A stretch of DNA of 64,000 bases from contig OX442323.1 of assembly GCA_949358305.1 (NCBI GenBank), positions 7,502,001 through 7,566,000 of the forward strand. Reading direction: 5' to 3'. The DNA comes from Strigamia acuminata (Eukaryota; Arthropoda; Chilopoda; Geophilomorpha; Linotaeniidae). This document shows positions 23,601 through 32,400 of the stretch, piece after piece (position 1 is the stretch's first letter; the number at the start of each line of letters is the position of its first letter). The notes beneath the pieces were generated by a model that saw only the letters and a program-made list of their open reading frames with translations, did no database searches and was not told where the DNA came from. The position numbers were made by a program, and so were the translations under genes.

Positions 23601-26600
23601 AATTCCGAAGGAAAGCGCTCTGCCGCCCGGATGGGAAAAACACGAAGGTCGGGAAGGAAATCTGGGAAATTAAGAAATAAAATTTTAAAAAATTAATTTT
23701 TTAGATTCGGATGGACCTTATTATTGGCATATTAAAAGCGGGACTATTCAGAGGGACCCGCCACCGCCGGGTGTGGAAAGCAAGGAGTTGATTAGATCGG
23801 CCAGCATCTCCAACGAACCAATAGTACTTGGGAGAGATTGATTTGTTTGTTTTGGGTGTGGTTTTTAATTTTTTTTTTGTTTTCTAGAGTCCAGTTAGTA
23901 TGAATTCGACGAGTTCCGTCATTACATCGGAAATCACGTCTCCTAAAATGGAAAATGCGGATTCGCAGTAAATATTTTTTTGGTGTTTTGGGATTTTAAT
24001 TTGAAATAATTGACATTATGGATTTTTTTTTTTTTGGGATTTTTTGGATTTTTAAATTCGAAAATTTTACATTTTGAAGTTAAACTTTTTTAGGTAGTGA
24101 TTGCGAACGAGATGTCACACGAGATTTCGTGAGATGTGTGATGAAACATCTAGGTTTATCTCTCGTGTGGCATCTCATTTAGATTTTTGTAAAAAGTTGG
24201 CTGCTTTGGGTCAAAAATTGGTTGTTTTGGGCCAAAAATTGGTTGTTTTGGGCCAAAAATTGGTTGTTTTGGGCCAAAAATTGGTTGTTTTGGGCCAAAA
24301 ATTGGTTGTTTTGGGCCAAAAATTGGTTGTTTTTGGCCAAAATTTGTTGTTTTTGGCCAGAAATTGGTTGTTTTGGGCCAGAAATTGGTTGTTTTGGGCC
24401 AGAAATTGGTTGTTTTGGGCCAAAAATTGGTTGTCCAAGGCAAATTTATAATGATTTTGGTCTCAGAATGGATTTTTTTGGCCTAAATTTGAATTTTTGG
24501 TTAAAAGAATTGAATTTTTGGTCGCCCCTTGGATCGGCCAGTGGTTCACGTGATTTATTCAAAACATAATCAGCTATGAAACTTAATTGGGTATGAAAAT
24601 AAATACTAAAAATTACAATTTACATGTCAAGACGTTTAACTTCTACTGTTCAAAGTTTCGGTTTTTATCGCACGATCGAGACGCAAAAACGAACACATTC
24701 TCGTGTTTTAAGCGTGTTTTTACGTACTATTTACATTATTTTGACGTAAACAGAAACTTTGAACGCACCTATTTTTTTTTTCTTTCGTTTTTAAATTTTT
24801 AAATTCGAAAAAACGCACATTTTGACCAATTTTCGCTTTGTTTTTAGACTAGAATTGTGTCCCAGGCAATCCAGCGAGAAAGATAAGCCAATTCGCTTTG
24901 CCGTGCGCTCACTTGGATGGGTCGAGATTGCCGAAGACGACCTCACTCCCGAACGGAGCAGCAAAGCAGTCAATAAGTGTATCGTGGATTTGTCTCTGGG
25001 CCGCAACGATATTCTGGACGCAGTGGGTCGCTGGGGTGACGTAAGTTCCCCCCCAAAAATCAAATAAAACGAAAAAAATAATAAACAATGCAAAAATTCC
25101 ACAGGGCAAAGATCTTTTCATGGATCTCGATGACACGAGTTTGAAATTAGTGGATCCCGAGAATCTAACGGTTCTCAACACTCAACCCATTCACACGATA
25201 CGTGTATGGGGTGTTGGACGTGACAATGGCAGGTGAGGTCTTGATTGACACAATTTGGTCGACTTTTTGATTATTTTGTCTATTTTTCCGTGATTTTTTT
25301 GACTTTTTATTTATTTATTTATTCGTTTAATTCGTGCATGGTTTTGGTCAGGAAACATTTATGTGAAAATGACGAGCGATTTCGTCACGGTTCACCCGGT
25401 CTTTTCTTTTTTATTTATTTATATGTTTCCCCCTTGTGCTTCTGTGTCCGGTTGGCGGGTTTAGGGAAAGGTAAAAACTCAATCTTTTGCTCACACATTA
25501 GGCGCGTTCAATATAAAATGGATTTCGTCGATTTCGGGAGCCCGGAAGTGACGGTTTTTCCGTCATAAAAACGAAATCGGATTTCAGAAAATCCGATTTC
25601 TCGAAAGCAACGTGTAGGGTCGCTTTCCTTGATTTCCAAGTTGATTTTCAGCCATCTTGAATTGTACATAGAGCGATCAGAGCAGTTATTTTTGTTTGCA
25701 ATTTAATAATTGCAATTGGGAAAATCGTGATATTTCGGCCGCGTTTGAGCTATCGAACGCGGCCGAAAGTATTTAAATGTTCCGCCGCACAGCAGTGCGG
25801 CGAAAGCGTAATTTTCCGAAAGTTTTTAAATTTCAAACAGGAAGTCAAATTGCGCATGCGCAACAGTTGGATTTCCAAAAAAATTAAGGCCGTTTAAAGT
25901 TGAAATCCGATTTCCTTGATTTCAGAAAATCAAGAAAATCACGATTTCGGAAATCCATTTTATATTGAACGCACCTATTGATCACACGTTGATTTTTCTT
26001 TTTTGTTTCTCATCAATTCTTTCATATTTTGTTTCCGGTTTTTCATTTATTTTGTTTTTTCTCGTTATATCGCCGCTGTCTCTCACTCAGCTCACATTTG
26101 TCTTTGGCTAATCAACTAAACGATGCCAGGTTAATTTTGCTTCTCTATTTATCCAAATATTTATCAATTTGCTGTCATTTTTCAACCCAAAACCCACTCA
26201 AATACGTACATCCGAATTTATATTTATTTCTAAATAAAAAAAATAGAAAATTAAATTTTTTTATTTTATTTTTAGCTTTTTTTTCCAGCTGACCAGTTTA
26301 TTAAAAAAGAAAATGCACGTTTAATTTTAAATTTACGCATGTTTTTGCATCATCAACGTTTAGTTTCACTTTGCATGACGTCACATCTCGTTCAACCATC
26401 AAACGAAGTCGAGATTCGTTCGGTTTTTCAAGTTTAATCTGAAAAAGTTCTCTCGTTTCAAGGGATTTTGCTTACGTGGCCCGCGATCGCGCTTCTCGTA
26501 AACACATGTGCCACGTCTTCCGCTGCGACACCCCCGCACGAACCATCGCCAACACGCTGCGAGATATCTGCAAAAGGATCATGTTGGAACGAACTATGTC

Positions 26601-27598
26601 TCAGTCGCTCGCTCGTCCGGTCGAAGGCGCGAGCAACAACACCACGGGCCCGCGAAACACCGTGGGAATCGGACGGACCGGGCTCCCCAGACCCACCAAT
26701 CTGCCCACCGAGCACCGCCGGTTCCATCATCGAATCCCCCACACTACATACACCGGTTTAAATAGGCCTAAAATCATGTTTTATGGCGATTAAATTTTAT
26801 TTTTTATTTTTTTCAAAGCCCAATCATTTCCGACTCCAATGGAGGAACCAAAGAAAGTACTCAAAGTGCGCTACGCAGGCGTGGTGCAGGTTCCACGACC
26901 ATCGGGGATGGACATGTTGAATCAAGCGGTCGATCAGTTGACACTCGCTTCGCCATTGGAACAATGGCGTCATGTCAATGTGGCGGTGGCGCCGTCAACT
27001 ATCACTATCATCGAGCAAGGCGTAAGGGGTTTTTGGTGATTCAAAATGGCGGATTTTGGAAATTTTTGTTTTATTGTTTTAGGAGGAAGGGAAATTGTTT
27101 GCCGAGTGTCGTGTGAGGTATTTATCGTTTCTTGGCATCGGGAAAAACGTTAAGTAAGATTTATTGGGTGGTTTTTGGTTGTGAATTGTTTGTTTATTTG
27201 TTTTTTTTTGTTTAGACATTGCGCTTTCATCATGAGGACTGCCCAAGAGCAGTTTATGGCGCACGTTTTCTACTGCGAGCCGTCTTCGGGAGCGTTGTGT
27301 AAAACGATAGAAGCGGCGTGCAAAGTATGGGAGTTTTTTGGTTTTATTTTTATTTTGTGTTGATTTTGTGTTGTCGGTTTTCGCAGCTTCGATATCAGAA
27401 ATGTTTGGACGCGCATCGCGAGGAATTAGAACAGAGGGGCCTCGAACTACAAAATAACAAAGTGAGTATTAATAAAAGGTGAAATAACTCAGTTATTTCG
27501 TAATTATTTTCTATTTATCTTGTAAGGGAATCGGCGCTGCCTTCAAAAACATGTTGGGCTCGTTGGCGGGACGCAAAATTCGCAGTGCCGAGTCGTGA
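17638..27598 (+). CDS. APBB: FE65/APBB amyloid-precursor-binding adaptor (WW + PTB1 + PTB2)
   Basis: Cytoplasmic and nuclear adaptor; in the family PTB2 binds the APP intracellular tail, and PTB1 binds CP2/Tip60- and LRP-type partners. Exons: 17638-17659, (17725-17733), 21385-21643, 21726-21887, 23421-23647, 23705-23823, 23888-23967, 24848-25040, 25105-25232, (25465-25470), 26463-26755, 26819-27021, 27083-27153, 27216-27324, 27387-27461 and 27527-27598. This gives about 675 residues with both bracketed microexons and 670 without. The WW domain (LPPGWEKHEDSDGPYYWH) lies at about residues 217-250, PTB1 (FAVRSLGWVEI to HVFRCDTPA and CKRIM) at about 305-443, and PTB2 (VLKVRYAGVVQV to CEPSSGALCKTIEAACKLRYQKCL) at about 508-645. 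The acidic N-terminal region with GFSNPNYH is specific to this protein. The donor after 26755 (GTTTAA) is weak, so that border is the least certain. It converges with NSUN7. Confidence 0.94.
17725..17733 (+). CDS. APBB: Candidate 9-nt FE65 microexon
   Basis: ATGAAGAAG is preceded by a T-rich acceptor (tttgcattttcag) 65 nt after the upstream donor and followed by GTGAGC. Inclusion keeps frame and changes MANTVDL-K-NNLLGF to MANTVDL-NEEE-NNLLGF. Support is splice-site context and frame only. Confidence 0.5.
18605..19258. mobile_element. Non-autonomous hAT-like transposon with perfect 8-bp duplication
   Basis: 654 bp in the first FE65 intron. Ends CAGGGTCGGATTATG and, on the minus strand, CAGGGCCGGATTAAG. 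Perfect 8-bp duplication ATTAAATG at 18597-18604 and 19259-19266. The interior carries about a dozen ~20-bp units around ATGCATTATTTCGGTGCAAA (about 18690-18970). No transposase frame. Confidence 0.88.
19497..19800. repeat. T-rich minisatellite (TTTTTGATGATTT)
   Basis: Degenerate short-period array in the first FE65 intron. It creates a spurious Lys/Asn/Ser-rich open frame on the minus strand. Confidence 0.8.
19891..20015 (+). promoter_or_regulatory. APBB: Candidate alternative FE65 promoter and first coding exon
   Basis: TATAAATA at 19891-19898, an E-box CACGTG at 19964-19969, then an ATG in strong context (gacgccATGG) at 20003. This encodes MVLQ plus one base before a GTAAGT donor (20016). 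The phase is the same as the exon ending 17659, so it would splice in frame to 21385. Two short upstream frames, at about 19913 and 19932, precede the ATG. Confidence 0.55.
20016..21384. other. FE65 intron, no feature seen
   Basis: Mixed composition with poly-T and poly-A runs near 20415-20530 and 20790-20820, and open frames lacking family similarity. Ends in a T-rich acceptor before 21385. Confidence 0.45.
22264..22531. mobile_element. Mariner-type inverted-repeat element
   Basis: 268 bp in the FE65 intron 21888-23420. Inverted ends CCGTATTTTACCGATTAAGA and CCGTATTTTATCGATTAAGA (read inward). TA precedes the left end. The same CCGTATTTT end type borders the elements at 29935-30866 and 41739-42466. 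The rest of the intron (22532-23420) holds nothing I recognise. Confidence 0.7.
24190..24440. repeat. 21-bp intronic minisatellite
   Basis: About 12 near-identical 21-bp units (GGCCAAAAATTGGTTGTTTT plus one base) in FE65 intron 23968-24847. They produce spurious repetitive open frames on both strands. A short imperfect inverted repeat (GTTCAAAGTTTC/GAAACTTTGAAC) borders about 24648-24765. Confidence 0.9.
25465..25470 (+). CDS. APBB: Candidate 6-nt FE65 microexon encoding Arg-Glu
   Basis: GGAAAG is flanked by a pyrimidine-containing acceptor ending in TTTAG and a GTAAAA donor, within the intron that separates GVGRDNGR from DFAYVARD in PTB1. Spliced in, AG|G GAA AG|G GAT reads R-E-R-D. Mammalian FE65 has a 6-bp neuron-specific miniexon inserting Arg-Glu at this position of PTB1. 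The match in position, size, phase and encoded residues makes chance unlikely, although 6-nt matches alone would be weak. Confidence 0.75.
25501..25975. mobile_element. Inverted-repeat (MITE-like) element next to the FE65 microexon
   Basis: 475 bp with ~25-bp inverted ends starting GGCGCGTTCAATATAAAATG and GGTGCGTTCAATATAAAATG, flanked by TA on both sides. No coding capacity. Its left end is 30 bp after the 6-nt microexon. Confidence 0.75.
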
Positions 27599-28743
27599 AA
27601 AAATGAAATTTAATTTGTTTTCATTTCAAATTCCTGCCAAATCACGTCGTTTTCTAATCTTAAGTCAATGGCAAACAGCAGTTTGTTGGGTTGTTGATTT
27701 TTGCTTTGAATGAGAGGAACAAAAAAAAAAAAATATTTAAAAAAATATTTAAAAACTTTAAAAAAAAAAACTAAAAAAAAAATCCCTCAGCAGCGCCAAA
27801 TTTTCCGCATTTGTGGCTTCACAAATAACCCTTGAAATACTCTTAGAGATTAAGCCCACTTATATTAGCAGCTCATTCGAATTATATAAACACGAAAGCG
27901 GCGTCATAGCCCAGGCAGGATTGGTGCAAACCGAACATCTGACACAAACTATGCACTTTACGTTTGGACCAGTATTAATGCTCAGCATTGGTAGCTAAAG
28001 TCGGTTATTTTAATGTTAATTTGATAATTTGGTAGTTTTATGACTATTTGTTTCCTTGTTCTTTTTTTGGGGGTGGAAAAATGCAAATGGCGGCATCTAG
28101 GCGGGTTTAAGTGCCGACCAATGGCTGCCTGGGATACGCTCGCCTCTTCCCAACTTGGTCTTGGCTTTTTCAGTTGCTGGAATGGAGAATTTCAGTCGTG
28201 TGGCTGCTTGAATAATAATGTCGTGCATCTATTTGCCCCTGTATGTGTGAGTTTGATGTGGGTGTGTGAGTGCGTGTGGGTCAGGTCTGTTTCGTCACAC
28301 CGCCGCGAGATGGAGTCTGACCAGTTATCGCCTTGTATGGTTCGATTTCCCTCATCACACACTCACGTGGCCAGATTTTTATTCTTGTGTATACATGTGA
28401 TATTTTTCTATTTAATTTCTTTACGTTCTTGTATAATTGTAAAAACCACACTTTTTAATCTCAGTAACATATGTATTTTCTGCACTCGTTGCTTCGATTT
28501 TGCTGTTAATTGTAATATTTAAAAAGAAAAAAAAATACAAAAAAAAAAATAATAATAAATATCAATATCAATAATAATAATAATAATAACCAGGCAAAGG
28601 GAGATTATAAAAATAATTGATTTATTAATAATAATCAAGCCTAGTTTTAAAAATGTGCCCATCATTAGCATGAAATAAAAATAAAACGAGAAAAAGTGTC
28701 GACACGTCTTTTTGTTTTACTCTTATAGAAAAATTTTAGATAA
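27599..28743. other. FE65 3' UTR and downstream sequence
   Basis: Follows the FE65 stop. AATAAA at about 28674-28679 is a plausible polyadenylation signal. Open frames at 27813-27998 and 28040-28522 have no recognisable family. Confidence 0.45.
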
Positions 28744-28745
28744 TA

Positions 28746-29237
28746 GAGAGTTTGCGGGATGAATTTTTCCCTTACAGTTAAAGACTATACGGTATAAAAA
28801 TAGTGTAAGGGAAAAATGATAAATTAAGTTTTTGCGGGCTGCACTTTTCCCTTATCACTACACTATTTCAGCCAACTACTGACAGTTAGTAATTTTGGGC
28901 CTAAAAATTCAATTTGGGGGTGTAAATGTGCAAATTTCTGCATAAAATTCCATTATTACGCCTATAAAGTATGGTTTTGGGCCTAAAATTCAATTTTGGG
29001 CCTCACTTATCATTCAATCTACGTACCTATGACTGTGATGTGTTTGATCGGGACAACAAAATAATCGCCATTTGCAATGGGCGGAGCTAACAATATAGTG
29101 TTCTCAATTCTGATTGGCTGCGCTATATTTTAATTTAGTGTTGAAAACGATACACTAAAGATTTTTTCCTTACGATGTAGCACTAAAATAGTGTAACGTG
29201 GCACAAAATAAGGGAAAAATGCATCCCGCAAACTCTC
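28746..29237. mobile_element. MITE with ~28-bp inverted ends
   Basis: 492 bp between FE65 and NSUN7. Inverted ends GAGAGTTTGCGGGATGAATT and GAGAGTTTGCGGGATGCATT, flanked by TA on both sides. A second related TTTGCGGGCTGCACTTTTCC segment lies inside near 28835. No coding capacity. Confidence 0.8.
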
Positions 29238-29447
29238 TAATGAAGAAAAATTAATTATTTTCTCTTTTAAATTTAATTTAATAATTTTAAGAAATAAAGA
29301 AATCAAGGTGTGGCTTGGGAGGGAGGAAGGAAATCTCCCTTCACCTACTTAAAATGCTATAGCTCGTGAGGCTGTGCTGTAGTGTCAGTTTTCTTAATAA
29401 ATATTTACAGTGATAGTCTGTACATGTTTAATTTGGTCGTGCATGTA

Positions 29448-29453
29448 TTTATT
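29448..29453 (-). terminator. Candidate NSUN7 polyadenylation signal
   Basis: AATAAA on the minus strand, only 4 bp past the NSUN7 stop codon, implying a very short 3' UTR if used. Confidence 0.4.
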
Positions 29454-29457
29454 TACA

Positions 29458-32400
29458 TTAGTTTACTTCGGATTCCCTGTCGGGTAAATTCAGACCGGTT
29501 CGGTAGTAGGTGGATGGCGCCAGGCCGGGCAGGTGGAGCGTTTTAGTCACGAGCGGATAGAGGCCGCGCTTTTTGATTTGACGCTGCTTCATGATCGGAT
29601 ACGGACCGGTCGTGTGGGTCCAACGGATCGGTTGATACGGGGCTTGGATCGGAAGACTGTATACGACTCTTGGCGGGGATGGAAACGTTCCGTGGCTTAG
29701 AAACCCGCCGACTTTGAAAGGCGGTTGATGTCGTTGGTGTTTTGAGTCGCGGTATAGTCCTCTCTTTAGACATCGGGAGCACACGATGTCTGTCTGCACG
29801 ACTTTGTGGCTACATGGTACTTTGGATTTGATGCAAAGGATTCCTTTCGCTTGGGCTTGTTGGAGAATATCTTTGGGGGCAACTTTGCTGTACTCCTTGA
29901 AGAATTATTGAATTGGTGAATTTTTTTTTGATTTCCGTATTTTGCGGACGATAAGACGAGTCTGACCGTAAGATACACCCAGTGCTGGACTGGCCCGGCG
30001 GGCTACCGGGAGTTTCCCGGTGGCCTGTGGCCGCTGTGGCCTGTCCCGACTTCATTAATTGTGGCCCGGACACCCAGATTTCCCGGTAATAAATTTGTTC
30101 CCAGTCCAGCCCTGGATTCACCCCAGATTTATCAGTCAATTTTTAGAAAAAAATATTTTTTGGACGATAAGACGCATCGGACCAAAAGACGCACAGAGAG
30201 ACAGTTGTTATATAAAAATGTTAGTACAAAAAATTCTTTAATATCATTTTTAATTACAGTAGAGCCTCGATTATCGGAACATTGGTAATACGAATGATCA
30301 GTTATCCGAACAGTAGTAAAGCAATTTTTAATCGATTTTTAATGGTTTTTGACGATTTTTATCCATTTTTGGTCGGTTTTAATGCTTTCTAACTATATTT
30401 TAATGCTATACTCTGGCAGACCATAAGAGTGGTCAGGCCCACCTTTACCATTGGGCTAACTGGGCTGCAGCCCAGAGGCGCCGGGCACAGGGGCTCGATG
30501 GGCACAGAAAAGTGCTGGGCAAGGGACGCCTGAGTTTTATTAGCCCAGGGCGCTGAAAAGTGTAAAGACGGCCTTGAGAGTGGTCTATTCTGGTGTTTTG
30601 GTTTATTTTTTTGTATCAGTACACTAGTAAAGTGGCTCGGCCAATGAGAGAAAGGCCACTCTTACGGTCTGCCAGAGTATAACTACATTTTAATGACTTT
30701 ATTTTCGTATGCAGTACAGTATGTATACAAACCTAATATTCGATTATCCGACAATCGAGGCTCTACTGTATTGTTTTCATACATAAGTTCGGACTATAAG
30801 ACGCGCCCCAATCTTTGGTCGACTTTTCAAAGTAAAAAAGTGCGTCTTATGGTTTGCAAAATACGGTAATTTATTTTAAGATTCTACCTGGCGTTTCATT
30901 ACTGCTATGAAACATCCTTCGAGGTTTTCATTCGGTCTAATATTCAAATAACTCGTTTTACTTTCCTCAGTTTTGGGTAAGCATAAGCGTTGGTAAATAT
31001 CTGGGAATTCGGGCTCAAATTTATTGGTTGGGGGGATCTGTTTTTAAGGAAAATTTAGGACTGGATGAGGCGCAGTAATTTTTCGAATGAGGATACTTCT
31101 GTTTTGATTAATTTAGAGTTATGAGAATCGTGCAGTTGTTTCTGATATTCCGTATTGACTCGAGTCAGAACCGATTCAACAACGTCTTCATTCTCCATCT
31201 GGTGAATCGAGTGGGTGTTGTAAACCACAGTACGGACGTTCGGAAACTTCAAAGCGTGCATCAGTTCAAGTTTTTGGTTATGTTGGAAGTATTCCAATTC
31301 TTGTTCGGAGTGTACACTCGACCCAACCACTTCTCGCAGAAGTTGCACATCTGGCACAGATCAAAGTAAACAACATTAACCCGTTCATTGCTATCCCCAG
31401 TAGCACGGATGATGATCGATTTAACTTTTAAGTCAATTTGCTTACTTGGTTCGTTCATCCCCAAAGCCACGTAACAATATTAAACATCGCATCTTACCAG
31501 TGCTGGACTGGCCCGGCGGGTTACCGGGAGTTTCCCGGGGGCCCGTGGCCGCTGTGGCCTGTCCCGACTTCATTAATTGTGGCCCGGACACCCAGATTTC
31601 CCGGCAATAAATTTGTTCCCAGTCCAGCCCTGCATCTTACTTTGTTTCAGTGTAAGTGTGGCACTTCTCCCATTGGCTAATGGAATATAGAGCATCCCCA
31701 TTGGCTGTACACCACACAACAAAAGAATAGTTCACAGTTTCCTTAAGGTAGGTTCACACTTGTGTTCACACTAGGGGCGACGCGACGCAACGCAACGCAA
31801 GGAAAAAGTAATCAAACGCAACGGAGAGTCTGTTCACACTGTAGGGCACGTGTGAACAAAGCTGCAACAATTGACGCTGCGTCTGGCCAATCGGATGGTT
31901 TCAATGAAACCTGGAATTGGATCTAGTTCTAGAACTAGTTCCAGAATCCGAAAATGGCGGCCTGTTTGCATGTGGCAAAGTCTCACCAACCAAACGTGAA
32001 TCGACGAGAGTTGAAGTCGATCGTGATTGGTTGGACGCAAGACCTTTCCTTGCGTTGCGTCGCTTACTTCAACTCGGAGTTGAAGCAGGAATTGGCGTCA
32101 ACGTCAAGAATTTTTGGACGCAAGCAGCTTGCGTTGCGTCAGTTTTCTTGCGTTGCGTCTAGTGTGAACACAAGTGTGAACCTACCTTTAGATTATACTA
32201 TTGTCATGTGGAGTCCAGCCAATGGGAATACTGTATATTCTATTAACCAATAGGAGGAGTGTCACACTTACATTGAAACAGACTTTATGTAGATGCGATT
32301 GCGATGTTAAATTGTTTATTGTGGCACTTGGGATCCTACAGATCTAATTCACCTCCTCCTTCACGCAGAATGAAGTCAACAGGATCACTGATCCCCGAAT

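Larger units (their letters stand above)
29935..30866. mobile_element. Mariner-type element hosting three nested insertions
   Basis: Occupies NSUN7 intron 8 (29896-30887). Outer ends CCGTATTTTGCGGACGATAA (left) and, on the minus strand, CCGTATTTTGCAAACCATAA (right); TA follows the right end. Inside lie a hAT-like MITE (29981-30114) and a pogo/Tigger-like element (about 30260-30769) that itself contains another MITE (30411-30678). Confidence 0.75.
31456..32334. mobile_element. Large foldback element in NSUN7 intron 6, with two insertions
   Basis: Long imperfect inverted arms: the left arm 31456-31497 continues at 31641-31690, and the right arm is about 32235-32334. Matching segments include TTTCAGTGTAAGTGTGGCAC against TTTCAATGTAAGTGTGACAC. 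The left arm is split by the 135-bp hAT-like MITE, and the loop contains a Harbinger-like MITE. The exact outer ends and duplication are unclear. Confidence 0.6.

Noticed and set aside
24101-24451. Repetitive Trp/Phe/Lys-rich proteins on both strands
   Set aside because: Translation of the 21-bp minisatellite.
24648-24772. Possible MITE with GTTCAAAGTTTC inverted segments
   Set aside because: Only about 12 bp of inverted match and no target duplication; too weak to list as an element.
31038-31061. A 24-nt intron in NSUN7
   Set aside because: Too short to splice. A donor at 31096-31095 in the same exon gives a 59-nt intron with correct phase.
31351-31470. Short minus-strand frame ([14 protein letters not shown]...) as an NSUN7 exon
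   Set aside because: It lies outside the conserved alignment and partly within a foldback transposon arm. Joining 32353 directly to 31350 keeps frame and NSUN7 similarity.
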